Assembly: GCF_002217755.1 (NCBI RefSeq)
Contig: NZ_BCFL01000017.1
Coordinates: forward strand, 710,442 to 774,441
Length of the DNA: 64,000 nucleotides
Direction of reading: 5' to 3'
Source: Streptomyces hyaluromycini
Lineage (GTDB): Bacteria; Actinomycetota; Actinomycetes; Streptomycetales; Streptomycetaceae
Part shown: in pieces, positions 42,502 to 51,837 of the stretch
How the letters are laid out: every line of letters begins with the position of its first letter
Numbering within the stretch: the stretch's first letter is position 1
The notes under the pieces: generated by a model
The model's database searches: none
What the model saw: only the letters and a program-made list of their open reading frames with translations
Told to the model about the DNA's origin: nothing
Program-made: the position numbers and the translations under genes

Positions 42502-43950
42502 ATGAGCAGTACTACCAACACGTCGACGAACCACACGTCCACGATCGGCTCCATCGGCACACCGAGCCGACGCAACACCGAGCTCGCGCTCCTGGTGTTC
42601 GCCGTCCTCATCCCGGTGTTCGCCTACGCCAACGTGGGCCTGGCCATCAACGACAAGGTCCCCGCGGGACTGCTGAGCTACGGCCTGGGCCTCGGCCTCC
42701 TGGCCGGCGTCGCCCACCTCGCCGTCCGCAAGTTCGCCCCTTACGCGGACCCGCTGCTGCTGCCGCTGGCCACCCTGCTCAACGGCCTCGGCCTGGTCAC
42801 CATCTGGAGACTCGACCAGTCCAAGCTGCTGCAGTCGATCCACGTCGCCGGCGGCAAGGCCACCAACCAGCTGCTGTACACCGCGATGGGCATCGCGCTG
42901 TTCATCGTCGTCCTGATCTTCCTCAAGGACCACAGAGCACTCCAGCGCTACACCTACATCTCCATGGTCGGCGCGGTGCTCCTCCTGCTGCTGCCGCTGG
43001 TCCCCGGCCTCGGCGCCAACGTGTACGGCGCCAAGATCTGGATCCACGTCGGCAGCTTCACCATCCAGCCCGGTGAGTTCGCGAAGATCGTCCTCGCGGT
43101 GTTCTTCGCCGGCTACCTGATGGTCAAGCGGGACGCGCTGGCCCTCGCCAGCCGCCGCGTCATGGGCCTGTACCTGCCGCGCGGCCGCGACCTCGGACCG
43201 ATCATCGTCGTCTGGATGATCTCGATCCTCATCCTGGTGTTCGAGACCGACCTCGGTACCTCGCTGCTGTTCTTCGGAATGTTCATCATCATGCTGTACG
43301 TCGCCACCGAGCGGACCAGCTGGATCGTCTTCGGTCTGCTGATGTCGGCGGCCGGCGCGGTCGGCGTGGCGAGTTTCGAGCCGCACATCCAGACTCGTGT
43401 GCAGGCCTGGCTGAACCCCATGCGCGAATACACGCTCAGCCGCACGGGCAGCAACGACGGCATCCTCCACTCCGAACAGGCCATGCAGGCCTTGTGGGCC
43501 TTCGGCTCCGGCGGCACCCTCGGTACCGGATGGGGCCAGGGCCACTCCGAGCTGATTCGCTTCGCCGCCAACTCCGACTTCATCCTCGCCACCTTCGGCG
43601 AGGAGCTGGGCCTGGCCGGCCTGATGGCGATCCTGCTGATCTACGGGCTGATCGTCGAGCGCGGTCTGCGCACCTCGCTCGCCGCCCGCGACCCGTTCGG
43701 CAAGCTGCTCGCCGTCGGCCTCTCCGGCGCCTTCGCGCTCCAGGTGTTCGTCGTCGCCGGCGGTGTGATGGGCCTCATCCCGCTGACCGGTATGACGATG
43801 CCGTTCCTCGCGTACGGCGGTTCCTCCGTGATCGCCAACTGGGCACTCATCGGCGTGCTGATCCGCATCAGCGACACCGCCCGCCGCCCGGCCCCGGCCC
43901 CCGCCGCCAACCCCGACGCCGAGATGACCCAGGTGGTCCGCCCCTCATGA
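42502..43950 (+). CDS. SEDS-family peptidoglycan glycosyltransferase, RodA/FtsW type
   Basis: 482 residues with about ten membrane helices. The N-terminal 25 residues are Ser/Thr-rich and cytoplasmic. Conserved parts are IQPGEFAKIVLAVFFAGYLM, FETDLGTSLLFFGMFIIM, FGEELGLAGLMAILLIYG, and GLIPLTGMTMPFLAYGGSSVIANW, typical of SEDS glycan polymerases. It lies just before pbpA, which overlaps it by ATGA, so the pair should form a SEDS-PBP unit. In this operon it is usually called RodA or FtsW-like. Confidence 0.93.
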   Translation: MSSTTNTSTNHTSTIGSIGTPSRRNTELALLVFAVLIPVFAYANVGLAINDKVPAGLLSYGLGLGLLAGVAHLAVRKFAPYADPLLLPLATLLNGLGLVTIWRLDQSKLLQSIHVAGGKATNQLLYTAMGIALFIVVLIFLKDHRALQRYTYISMVGAVLLLLLPLVPGLGANVYGAKIWIHVGSFTIQPGEFAKIVLAVFFAGYLMVKRDALALASRRVMGLYLPRGRDLGPIIVVWMISILILVFETDLGTSLLFFGMFIIMLYVATERTSWIVFGLLMSAAGAVGVASFEPHIQTRVQAWLNPMREYTLSRTGSNDGILHSEQAMQALWAFGSGGTLGTGWGQGHSELIRFAANSDFILATFGEELGLAGLMAILLIYGLIVERGLRTSLAARDPFGKLLAVGLSGAFALQVFVVAGGVMGLIPLTGMTMPFLAYGGSSVIANWALIGVLIRISDTARRPAPAPAANPDAEMTQVVRPS

Positions 43951-45431
43951 ACAAGCCCCTGCGCCGGATCGCGATCTTCTGCGGCCTCCTGGTCCTCACC
44001 CTGCTGCTGCGCGACAACTGGCTCCAGTACGTCAAGGCCGACACCCTCCGCGAGGACCCCGCCAACCGCCGCGTCACGATCGCCCGCTACTCCACCCCGC
44101 GCGGCGACATAATCGTCGACGGCAACCCGGTCACCGGCTCCACGGCGTCCAGCTCCTCCGGTGTCAACGACCTGAAGTACAAGCGCACGTACAAGAACGG
44201 CCCCATGTGGGCCCCGGTCACCGGGTACGCCTCCCAGGCCTTCGGCGCCAACCAGCTGGAGTCCCTTGAGGACGGCATCCTCACCGGCAACGACGACCGG
44301 CTCTTCTTCCGCAACACCCTCGACATGATCACGGGCAAGCAGAAGTCGGGCGGCAACGTCGTCACCACCCTCAACGCGGCCGCCCAGAGCGCCGCCTACA
44401 ACGGGCTGAAGAAGCAGGGCGGCAAGGGCGCGGTCGTCGCCCTGGACCCCTCCACGGGCAAGATCCTGGCCCTCGCCTCCTACCCGTCGTACGACCCCTC
44501 GGCCTTCGCGGGCACCTCGGACACCGACGCCGCGGCCTGGAAGAAGCTCCAGAAGAAGTACAACCCGAACGACCCGATGCTGAACCGGGCGCTGCGCGAG
44601 ACCTACCCGCCGGGCTCCACCTTCAAGGTCGTCACCGCCTCGGCCGCGCTGGAGAACGGGCTGTACACCTCCGCGGACGAGGCCACCAAGTCGCCGCTGC
44701 CGTACGTCATGCCGGGCACCACCACCGAGCTGAAGAACGAGGGCAGCATCCCCTGCAAGAACGCGACCATGCGGGTCGCGCTGCGGTACTCCTGCAACAC
44801 CGTCTTCGGCAAGATCGGCGCCGACCTCGGCAACGACAAGATGCTCGCCGAGGCGAAGAAGTTCGGCTTCGACTCCGAGCAGTTCACCCCGGTCCGCTCC
44901 AGCGCCTCGGTCTTCTCCGACAACATGAACCAGTCGCAGACCGCGCTGTCCTCGATCGGCCAGTACAACACCGCCGCGACCCCGCTGCAGATGGCCATGG
45001 TCGCCTCCGCGGTCGCCAACGACGGCAAGCTGATGAAGCCGTACATGATCGACAAGCTGCAGTCGTCGAACCTCGACACGATCTCCCAGACCGAGCCCGA
45101 GCAGATGAGCCAGCCGCTGTCCTCCTCCAACGCCCAGGTCCTCCAGTCGATGATGGAGACGGTCGTCAAGGAGGGCACCGGTACGAACGCGCAGATCAAC
45201 GGCGTCACCGTGGGCGGCAAGACCGGTACCGCCCAGCACGGTGTCGAGAACAGCGAGAACCCGTACGCGTGGTTCATCTCGTACGCCAAGCTCCCCGACG
45301 GCAGCAAGCCGGTCGCGGTCGCCGTGGTCATCGAGGACGACCAGGCCAACCGTGACGACATCTCCGGCGGCGGTCTCGCGGCCCCGATCGCGAAGAGCGT
45401 GATGGAGGCGGTCATCAACTCCAAGAAGTGA
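43947..45431 (+). CDS. pbpA: Class B penicillin-binding protein PbpA
   Basis: 494 residues. An N-terminal membrane helix (RIAIFCGLLVLTLLL) precedes a short dimerisation region and the transpeptidase domain. Active-site motifs are STFK (Ser near 224), SCN (near 282) and KTGT (near 425). It cross-links peptidoglycan together with the SEDS polymerase upstream, whose stop overlaps its start. It is a likely PknB target by analogy with mycobacterial PbpA. Confidence 0.94.
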   Translation: MNKPLRRIAIFCGLLVLTLLLRDNWLQYVKADTLREDPANRRVTIARYSTPRGDIIVDGNPVTGSTASSSSGVNDLKYKRTYKNGPMWAPVTGYASQAFGANQLESLEDGILTGNDDRLFFRNTLDMITGKQKSGGNVVTTLNAAAQSAAYNGLKKQGGKGAVVALDPSTGKILALASYPSYDPSAFAGTSDTDAAAWKKLQKKYNPNDPMLNRALRETYPPGSTFKVVTASAALENGLYTSADEATKSPLPYVMPGTTTELKNEGSIPCKNATMRVALRYSCNTVFGKIGADLGNDKMLAEAKKFGFDSEQFTPVRSSASVFSDNMNQSQTALSSIGQYNTAATPLQMAMVASAVANDGKLMKPYMIDKLQSSNLDTISQTEPEQMSQPLSSSNAQVLQSMMETVVKEGTGTNAQINGVTVGGKTGTAQHGVENSENPYAWFISYAKLPDGSKPVAVAVVIEDDQANRDDISGGGLAAPIAKSVMEAVINSKK

Positions 45432-45463
45432 CCCCGCTCACGTCCCCTTCACATCGGTGCACG

Positions 45464-45469
45464 TTGACA
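45464..45469 (+). promoter_or_regulatory. Possible -35 box of a pknB promoter
   Basis: TTGACA lies in the 171-bp gap before pknB, about 130 bp upstream of its start. No good -10 box is seen at the right distance, so it is only a candidate. The gap suggests that pknB may have its own promoter besides operon read-through. Confidence 0.3.
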
Positions 45470-45602
45470 TACCGGTCCTGTATCGGGTTACGGGCTTGGC
45501 CAGGTCACACAAACACAGCCGGGTACGGTAGGCCCGGACGGCAGCCTCCGACCGCACACACCCGTGCCGGCCGGGACCCACGGAGAGGGCTGGTAGGTAG
45601 CT

Positions 45603-47597
45603 ATGGAAGAGCCGCGTCGCCTCGGCGGCCGGTACGAGCTGGGCCACGTGCTCGGCCGTGGTGGCATGGCGGAGGTCTACCTCGCGCATGACACCCGGCT
45701 CGGCCGCACGGTGGCGGTGAAGACGCTGCGCGCGGACCTCGCGCGCGACCCGTCTTTCCAGGCCCGGTTCCGCCGGGAGGCCCAGTCGGCCGCCTCGCTC
45801 AACCATCCCGCGATCGTCGCGGTCTACGACACGGGCGAGGACTACATCGACGGGGTCTCGATCCCGTACATCGTCATGGAGTACGTGGACGGCTCGACGC
45901 TGCGGGAACTCCTGCACTCCGGTCGCAAGCTCCTGCCCGAGCGTGCGATGGAGATGACCATCGGCATCCTCCAGGGCCTGGAGTACGCGCACCGCAGCGG
46001 CATCGTCCACCGTGACATCAAGCCGGCGAACGTCATGCTGACGCGCAACGGCCAGGTCAAGGTCATGGACTTCGGCATCGCCCGCGCCATGGGCGACTCC
46101 GGCATGACCATGACCCAGACCGCGGCCGTCATCGGCACCGCCCAGTACCTCTCCCCGGAGCAGGCGAAGGGCGAGCAGGTAGACGCCCGCTCGGACCTCT
46201 ACTCGACGGGCTGCCTGCTCTACGAGCTGCTGACGGTACGACCGCCGTTCGTGGGCGACAGCCCGGTCGCGGTCGCCTACCAGCACGTCCGCGAGGAGCC
46301 CCAGCCCCCGTCGGTCTTCGACCCCGAGATCACGCCCGAGATGGACGCCATCGTCCTCAAGGCCCTGGTCAAGGACCCGAACTACCGATACCAGTCGGCC
46401 GACGAGATGCGCGCCGACATCGAGGCGTGCCTGGACGGCCAGCCGGTCGCGGCCACCGCGGCGATGGGTTCCGTCGGCTACGGCGGCTACCCGGACGACA
46501 TGCCGACCACGGCCCTGCGCTCCGACGCCGGCGCCACCACCATGCTCCCCCCGATGAACCCGGACGACGGCGGCTACGGCTACGACGAACGCCCGGACCG
46601 CCGCCGCCAGCAGAAGAAGAGCAACACGTCCACGATCCTCCTGGTGGTCGCGGGCATCCTGGTGCTGGTGGGCTCGGTCCTGATCGGGAAATGGGTGGTC
46701 AGCGGGGGCGGGGCGGACAAACCCTTCGCCGCCCCGAACTTCGTCGGCTCCACGTACTCGGACGCGCAGAAGATGGCCGAGAACTCCGGACTGAAACTGG
46801 CGACACCCACCAAGAAGGCCTGCGAGGACCAGCCGAAGGGCAGTGTCTGCGACCAGGACCCGAAGGCCGGTGCGGACGTCAAAAAGGGCGACTCGATCAC
46901 CCTGGTGGTCTCCACAGGCGCCCCGAAGGTCTCCGTGCCCAGCGTGATCGGGCTGAGCCTGGACGACGCGAAGACGAAGCTGGAGGGCGACGACTACAAG
47001 TTCGTGGTCAAGACGGAGACCCGCACCACCTCCACCGAGGACCCGAACACCGTCCTGGACCAGAACCCGATCGGCGGCAAGGAAGTCCAGAAGGGCTCCA
47101 CGATCACCCTCACGATCGCCAAGGCCGAGGAGAAGTCCACGGTCCCCGATGTCACCGGCAAGAGCTGTGACGACGCCAAGGCGCAGATGACGGCCAACAA
47201 CCTGACCGGCAACTGCACCGAAGTGGACACCACCGACGCCAACCTGGTCGGCAAGGTCGTCTCGACCGACCCGGCGGCCGGCGCCCAGGTGGCCAAGGGC
47301 TCCACGGTGAACATCCAGATCGGCAAGGCCCAGCAGCAGACCGCCGTGCCGAGCGTGCTGGGCCAGACCGTGAGCCAGGCCAAGCAGACCCTGCAGGCAG
47401 CCGGCTTCACCCAGATCCAGTTCAACGGCGACTCCAGCGACACCGCGCTGGTCACCAACCAGGACCCGGCGGCCAACACCGGCGTCGACGACCCGGGCAG
47501 CACGACGATCACCCTCACCACGGTGAGCGTCGGCAACAGCAACAACAACGGCGGGAACAACGGCGGCACCAACTTCTTCGGTGGCACCAGCGGCTGA
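45603..47597 (+). CDS. pknB: Ser/Thr protein kinase PknB with four PASTA domains
   Basis: 664 residues. The kinase domain (1-270) has GRGGMAEVYLAHD, VAVKTL, HRDIKPANVML, DFGIARAMG and GTAQYLSPEQ. One membrane helix is at about 343-365 (TILLVVAGILVLVGSVLIG). Outside are four PASTA domains, starting near 376 (FAAPNFVGSTYSDAQKMAE), 445 (VSVPSVIGLSLDDAKTKLE), 513 (STVPDVTGKSCDDAK) and 579 (TAVPSVLGQTVSQAKQTLQ), and a Gly/Asn-rich end. PASTA domains sense muropeptides or lipid II. It is the central kinase of the operon, opposed by PstP. Confidence 0.96.
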   Translation: MEEPRRLGGRYELGHVLGRGGMAEVYLAHDTRLGRTVAVKTLRADLARDPSFQARFRREAQSAASLNHPAIVAVYDTGEDYIDGVSIPYIVMEYVDGSTLRELLHSGRKLLPERAMEMTIGILQGLEYAHRSGIVHRDIKPANVMLTRNGQVKVMDFGIARAMGDSGMTMTQTAAVIGTAQYLSPEQAKGEQVDARSDLYSTGCLLYELLTVRPPFVGDSPVAVAYQHVREEPQPPSVFDPEITPEMDAIVLKALVKDPNYRYQSADEMRADIEACLDGQPVAATAAMGSVGYGGYPDDMPTTALRSDAGATTMLPPMNPDDGGYGYDERPDRRRQQKKSNTSTILLVVAGILVLVGSVLIGKWVVSGGGADKPFAAPNFVGSTYSDAQKMAENSGLKLATPTKKACEDQPKGSVCDQDPKAGADVKKGDSITLVVSTGAPKVSVPSVIGLSLDDAKTKLEGDDYKFVVKTETRTTSTEDPNTVLDQNPIGGKEVQKGSTITLTIAKAEEKSTVPDVTGKSCDDAKAQMTANNLTGNCTEVDTTDANLVGKVVSTDPAAGAQVAKGSTVNIQIGKAQQQTAVPSVLGQTVSQAKQTLQAAGFTQIQFNGDSSDTALVTNQDPAANTGVDDPGSTTITLTTVSVGNSNNNGGNNGGTNFFGGTSG

Positions 47598-47613
47598 TGT
47601 TCCCCTGTGACAA

Positions 47614-47656
47614 CGGATGGGCCCCTGCCGGGGAGTCACCGGCAGGGGCCCATCCG
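47614..47656. terminator. Strong bidirectional terminator after pknB
   Basis: An 18-bp perfect stem (47614-47631 with 47639-47656, core GGGCCCCTGCCGG) encloses a 7-base loop. It separates the convergent pknB and sortase genes. Confidence 0.85.
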
Positions 47657-47691
47657 CTTCGGTGCCCCGGTACCCCGGAACAGGCCTGCGC

Positions 47692-48444
47692 TCAGTCGCG
47701 CAGTTCCTTCGGCGGCGTCCGCTTGCTGTCGACCTTCTGCACGCGGACCAGCTCGCCCCAGACCACGTAGCGGTAGCGGCTCGTGTAGACCGGCGTGCAG
47801 GTCGTCAGGGTGATGTAGTGGCCCGGCTTGGTCTTGCCGGACTCCTTGGGGACCTGGGAGAGGACCTTGACGTTGTACTTCGAGGTCTCGGGAAGGATGT
47901 CGTAGACCTTGTAGACGTACCAGTCGTCGCGGGTCTCGAAGACGACCGGGTCGCCGACCTTGACCTTGTCGATGTTGTGGAACTTGGCGCCGTGACCGTC
48001 ACGGTGGGCGGCGACCGCGAAGTTGCCGGTCTTGCCGGTGGTCGGGAGCGTGGCCTTGACCGGATCCGTGTAGTAGCCGGCCACGCCGTTGTTCAGGACG
48101 TCCGTCGACGTGCCCTTCTCGACCAGGACCTCGCCGTTCTTCATCGACGGCACATGCAGGAAACCGATGCCGTTCTTCGTGTTCAGCGCGCCCGGACCGG
48201 TGTCCTGCTGGGCCCAGGTGTCCCGGACCTTGTCGCCCTCCCGGTCGGCCTTGCGGTCCGCGATGACGTTCGTCCACCACAGCGAGTAGACGACGAACAG
48301 GCCGAGCACCAGGCCCGCCGTGATGAGGAGTTCACCGAAGACGCTGACCGCCGTCGCGATCCGGCCCATCGGCCGCCGCCCCGGCACGGGTGCCGACCCC
48401 GGCGCGTCGGTCTGCTCTTCGGTGTCGTCGGCGGTCGCTGCCAC
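47692..48444 (-). CDS. Class E sortase (copy 1)
   Basis: 250 residues. A cytoplasmic N-terminus precedes a membrane helix (ELLITAGLVLGLFVVYSLWW). The sortase fold has FLHVPSMKNGEVLVEKG, the active-site His in GNFAVAAHRDGHG, Cys in ITLTTCTPVYTSRYRYVVWG and an Arg shortly after. Class E sortases of actinobacteria attach LAXTG proteins such as chaplins to peptidoglycan. It is the last gene of a minus-strand operon and follows copy 2 by 19 bp. No sorting-signal protein is in the window. Confidence 0.92.
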   Translation of the reverse strand: MAATADDTEEQTDAPGSAPVPGRRPMGRIATAVSVFGELLITAGLVLGLFVVYSLWWTNVIADRKADREGDKVRDTWAQQDTGPGALNTKNGIGFLHVPSMKNGEVLVEKGTSTDVLNNGVAGYYTDPVKATLPTTGKTGNFAVAAHRDGHGAKFHNIDKVKVGDPVVFETRDDWYVYKVYDILPETSKYNVKVLSQVPKESGKTKPGHYITLTTCTPVYTSRYRYVVWGELVRVQKVDSKRTPPKELRD

Positions 48445-48463
48445 TGTTCCTCTGCCTCTGCCC

Positions 48464-49483
48464 TTACTCGACGAGCGCGTCTGGCTTGCCCTTGCTGCGC
48501 GGGCGTTCCTCGACCATCTTGCCCCACACGATCAACCGGTACTTGCTGGTGAACTCCGGTGTGCAGGTGGTGAGAGTGATGTAGCGGCCCGGTTTGGTGA
48601 AGCCCGACCCCTTCGGGATCGGATCCAGCACACTCACGTTGCTCGGCGCCGTCACCGGCAGCATCGACGTCACCTTGTACACGAAGTACTCGTCCTGCGT
48701 CTCGACCACCACCGAGTCGCCGGCCACCAGCTTGTTGATGTACCGGAACGGCTCACCGTGCGTGTTGCGGTGCGCGGCCAGACCGAAGTTGCCGGTCTTG
48801 TCCTGCGGCATCGCGGTCTTCAGCGCGCCCTCGCCGTAGTGCCCGACCATGCCCTTGTCGAGGACCTTCTTGTTGCTGACGCCCTCGGCGATCGGCGCCA
48901 CCACGTCCAGCTTGGGGATGTGCAGGATGGCGAAGCCCTGACCCGGCGCGAAGACACCCGGCGCGCGCTTGCCGCTCGCCCAGTCCTGCTGGAGGCTGCT
49001 GGCCTCCTGGCCGGCCTGCGCGTGGGCGCGGACGTTCGTCCACCACAGCTGGTAGGTGACGAACAGCAGCATCAGCACGCCGGTGGTGATGAACACCTCG
49101 CCTATCGCCCGGCTCGCCATGACCGCCGGGCTGGGCTTGCGCAACCGCTCCCGCCGCCGGGCCTCGACCCGGGACAGCTGCCGGCCCGGCGCGGTGGTTT
49201 CCGACGGCGCCGTCTCCGGTGTGCCGCCGTGCCGCCCGCCGCGGCGCTTGGCGGCCTTTCTGCGGGCCGCGCGGCCGCCTCCCGGGGTTCCGGTGCCGGA
49301 AGGGGCTGCTGTGGCCGCAGAGGCCGATATGGGCGGCGGATCGGGAATCCGCAGCGCGACGGTCTCCTCGTCGATCGGCGGGAGCGGCGGGAGGTACGCC
49401 GTCTCCCCGAGCGCGCTCGACCCCCCGTACGGCTGATCCCCGTACGAGGCACCGGTCTCGCGCTCGGGGCGCAGCGCGGTCAC
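48464..49483 (-). CDS. Class E sortase (copy 2), long N-terminus
   Basis: 339 residues. The first 150 are Pro/Ala/Arg-rich and cytoplasmic, with RAARRKAAKRRGGRHGG, then a membrane helix (EVFITTGVLMLLFVTYQLWW). The sortase domain has FAILHIPKLDVVAPIAEG, FGLAAHRNTHGEP, and ITLTTCTPEFTSKYRLIVWG with the catalytic Cys and Arg. The GTG start overlaps the pabA stop (GTGA). It is closely related to copy 1, probably by duplication. Confidence 0.9.
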   Translation of the reverse strand: MTALRPERETGASYGDQPYGGSSALGETAYLPPLPPIDEETVALRIPDPPPISASAATAAPSGTGTPGGGRAARRKAAKRRGGRHGGTPETAPSETTAPGRQLSRVEARRRERLRKPSPAVMASRAIGEVFITTGVLMLLFVTYQLWWTNVRAHAQAGQEASSLQQDWASGKRAPGVFAPGQGFAILHIPKLDVVAPIAEGVSNKKVLDKGMVGHYGEGALKTAMPQDKTGNFGLAAHRNTHGEPFRYINKLVAGDSVVVETQDEYFVYKVTSMLPVTAPSNVSVLDPIPKGSGFTKPGRYITLTTCTPEFTSKYRLIVWGKMVEERPRSKGKPDALVE

Positions 49484-50118
49484 GCCGTGGCCCTGCCCAC
49501 CACCGGGGCGAGCCCCGCCGACCTCGCCACGGCCCCCTGGTCACCGCACTCCACCAGCCAGTTGGCCAGCATCCGGTGCCCGTGCTCGGTCAGCACCGAC
49601 TCGGGGTGGAACTGCACGCCCTCCACCGGGAGTTCACGGTGCCTGAGGCCCATGATGATCCCGTCGTGGGTGCGGGCGGTCACCTCCAGCTCGGCCGGGA
49701 CCGTCGCCGGCTCGGCGGCGAGCGAGTGGTACCGGGTCGCGGTGAAGGGCGTCGGCAGGCCCGCGAAGACCCCCTTGCCGCCGTGCTCCACCAGCGAGGT
49801 CTTGCCGTGCAGCAGCTCCGGCGCCCGGTCCACCACACCGCCGTACGCCACCTGCATCGACTGCATGCCGAGGCAGACGCCGAAGACCGGGACACCGGTC
49901 GCCGCGCAGTGCCGGACCATGTCCACGCACACCCCGGCCTCCTCCGGCGTCCCGGGTCCGGGCGAGAGGAGGACGCCGTCGAAGCCGTCCTGGGCGTGCG
50001 CCGTCGACACCTCGTCGTTGCGCAGCACCTCGCACTCGGCGCCCAGCTGGTAGAGGTACTGGACCAGGTTGAAGACGAAGCTGTCGTAGTTGTCGACGAC
50101 GAGAATCCGCGCGCTCAC
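49480..50118 (-). CDS. pabA: Glutamine amidotransferase, PabA/TrpG type
   Basis: 212 residues. RILVVDNYDSFVFNLVQYL starts the fold, LLSPGPGTPEEAG is the oxyanion region, the nucleophile Cys is in VFGVCLGMQSMQ, and His/Glu are in VEGVQFHPESVLTEHG. It supplies ammonia for aminodeoxychorismate (or anthranilate) synthesis; the partner is not here. The GTG at 50118 overlaps the stop of the small membrane protein. Its position inside a sortase cluster is a known Streptomyces arrangement but makes no obvious pathway sense. Confidence 0.9.
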   Translation of the reverse strand: MSARILVVDNYDSFVFNLVQYLYQLGAECEVLRNDEVSTAHAQDGFDGVLLSPGPGTPEEAGVCVDMVRHCAATGVPVFGVCLGMQSMQVAYGGVVDRAPELLHGKTSLVEHGGKGVFAGLPTPFTATRYHSLAAEPATVPAELEVTARTHDGIIMGLRHRELPVEGVQFHPESVLTEHGHRMLANWLVECGDQGAVARSAGLAPVVGRATA

Positions 50119-50276
50119 TGGTTGTCCACCGTCACATCGTTGAAGGGCAGCAGTGGTTCGGCCCAGGGGAAGACGTACTGGAAGAGGACGTAGACCACGG
50201 CCAGGACCAGCACGAGTGAGAGCAGCGCCCTCACCCACGCGTTCCCCGGCAGATGCCGCCAGATCCAGCCGTACAT
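50115..50276 (-). CDS. Small single-pass membrane protein
   Basis: 53 residues: MYGWIWRHLPGNAWVRA, then a membrane helix (LLSLVLVLAVVYVLFQYVF) and a short outside tail ending FNDVTVDNQ. GGAAGGG lies a few bases before the ATG at 50276. The stop overlaps the pabA GTG start. It is conserved in layout with the sortase cluster in Streptomyces, as far as I know, but the function is unknown. It could help a sortase or its substrates at the membrane. Confidence 0.75.
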   Translation of the reverse strand: MYGWIWRHLPGNAWVRALLSLVLVLAVVYVLFQYVFPWAEPLLPFNDVTVDNQ

Positions 50277-50328
50277 GCCGTCCCTTCCGTTCCGCCACGG
50301 CACCAGAATCCCGCCGTACTGCACCAGA

Positions 50329-51021
50329 CTAACGGCGCAGCGCCTTGGGTCTGCCTGTCTCCACAGGCTGTGTGGAGTCCAAGTGCGCCCAGACGATCAG
50401 CCGATGGCTGTGCCCCCATTCCGGATCGCACGTGGTCAGCGTGAGATAGCGCCCGGGACGCGTATACCCCGACTTACGTGGCACAGGGTCGATCACTTCA
50501 ACGTCCGTCGGAACTGTTTTGTAGGGCCCTTTGTCGATCCGATACGTGAACCAGGTCGTCCCGTCCGTCAGCACGATCGCATCGCCCTTGCGCAGCTTCG
50601 GGAAGTCGAGGAACGGATCGCCGTAGGTGCGCCGGTGGCCGGCGACCGCGAAGTTGCCCACCTGGCCCAGCTGGGCGGTCCTGGCGTAGTGGGCGAGGCC
50701 CTTCTTCAGCACATCGGTGCCGGTGCCCTCCAGGACCGGTTTGTTCCACGTGAAACCGAACCGGGGGATGTACATGATCGCGAAGGGCTTGCCGTAGTGG
50801 TACGCGGCGGGTTTCGCGGGGGCGGCGGCGGTCGCGGACGCCTTGGTCGTCGGATGCACCGTGGCACTGGCCGACCACTGCCGCTGTAACTGGTCGATCT
50901 GGTCGTGCATCTCGTTGTCGGCCTTCACACCGGTCCAGAACAGCACGTACGCGACGAAGAGCACGATGAGCGTGCCGGCGGTGATGCAGAGCTCGCTGAC
51001 GGTCCTGACGATCACGCGCAC
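50329..51021 (-). CDS. Class E sortase (copy 3), short N-terminus
   Basis: 230 residues. The protein begins with a membrane helix (ELCITAGTLIVLFVAYVLFW). The sortase part has FAIMYIPRFGFTWNKPVLEG, VGNFAVAGHRRTYGDP with the active-site His, and LTLTTCDPEWGHSHRLIVWAHL with Cys and Arg. It differs from copies 1 and 2 at Cys-Asp-Pro and in its shorter N-terminus, so it is an older branch. A one-mismatch parS site lies inside the gene. Confidence 0.9.
   Translation of the reverse strand: MRVIVRTVSELCITAGTLIVLFVAYVLFWTGVKADNEMHDQIDQLQRQWSASATVHPTTKASATAAAPAKPAAYHYGKPFAIMYIPRFGFTWNKPVLEGTGTDVLKKGLAHYARTAQLGQVGNFAVAGHRRTYGDPFLDFPKLRKGDAIVLTDGTTWFTYRIDKGPYKTVPTDVEVIDPVPRKSGYTRPGRYLTLTTCDPEWGHSHRLIVWAHLDSTQPVETGRPKALRR
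50743..50756. promoter_or_regulatory. parS-like ParB site with one mismatch
   Basis: GTTCCACGTGAAAC differs from the parS core GTTTCACGTGAAAC at one base. It lies in the coding sequence of a sortase. Streptomyces chromosomes carry several such sites around oriC. Confidence 0.6.
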
Positions 51022-51048
51022 CGGCGGCTCCAGAAAGTGACGAGCTGC

Positions 51049-51837
51049 TTACCCCACGGGCTTCGCGTAGTGCAGATCCACTGTGCCCGAGTAGCCCGGC
51101 AGAGTCACCGTCCCGTCCTCGGTGACTTTCCAGCCGAGGCCGTACACGTTCACGTACACCATGTAGTTCTGGATGGCCTCGGAGTCGGCGAGCGACTTCT
51201 GCATCTTCGCCGGGTCCCCGACCGCCTGGATCTTGTACGGCGGTGAGTAGACCCGGCCCTGGAGGATCAGGGTGTTGCCGACGCAGCGCACGGCGCTGGT
51301 GGAGATCAGCCGCTGGTCCATGACCTTGATGCCGGTGGCGCCGCCCTGCCAGAGGGCGTTCACCACGGCCTGGAGGTCCTGCTGGTGGATGACCAGGTAG
51401 TCGGGCTGCGGCTCGGGGTAACCGGGGAGCTTGGCGGTGGCGTTCGGCGGGGCGTCGTTGAGCGTGACGGTGATCGCCCTGCCGGTGAGCTTCTGGGTGC
51501 CCGCGTCCTTCTCCAGGCCGGTGAGCGTGTCGTCCTGGGCCTTGGTGGAGCCGTCGTCGCGCTTGGCGAGCTTCTCGTTCTCGTCGCGCGTACTCGCGTT
51601 GGACTCGTCCAGCTCCTTGTTCTTGCGGCTGTGCTCCTGGATCAGGTCGGAGAGCTTCAGCAGGTTGTCGTCCGAACGGATGTCGGTGCCCTTGGCCGTG
51701 TTGAAGCTGGTGAAGAAGAGCAGACCGGCAAGGGCGAAGACGCCCACGGTCAGAATCCGCACCGGCCGGAAGCCGTTCTTGCGGACTGGGCCGTCACCCG
51801 TTGATCCGGTCCCCTGGGAGTCGGCAGAATTGCTCAA
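51049..51837 (-). CDS. DUF881 family membrane protein
   Basis: 262 residues. One membrane helix (VRILTVGVFALAGLLFFTSF) is followed by a coiled coil (LLKLSDLIQEHSRKNKELDESNASTRDENEKLAKR) and a globular part with AITVTLNDAP, LVIHQQDLQAVVNALWQGGATGIKVMDQRLISTSAVRCVGNTLIL and YSPPYKIQAVGD. DUF881 proteins often lie near division genes in actinobacteria and Firmicutes (YlxW/YlxX-like). It is divergent from crgA and heads the sortase operon. Confidence 0.9.
   Translation of the reverse strand: MSNSADSQGTGSTGDGPVRKNGFRPVRILTVGVFALAGLLFFTSFNTAKGTDIRSDDNLLKLSDLIQEHSRKNKELDESNASTRDENEKLAKRDDGSTKAQDDTLTGLEKDAGTQKLTGRAITVTLNDAPPNATAKLPGYPEPQPDYLVIHQQDLQAVVNALWQGGATGIKVMDQRLISTSAVRCVGNTLILQGRVYSPPYKIQAVGDPAKMQKSLADSEAIQNYMVYVNVYGLGWKVTEDGTVTLPGYSGTVDLHYAKPVG

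Noticed and set aside
45438..47639. 733-codon open frame antisense to pknB
   Set aside because: Typical GC-rich shadow frame; the pknB strand has complete kinase and PASTA motifs.
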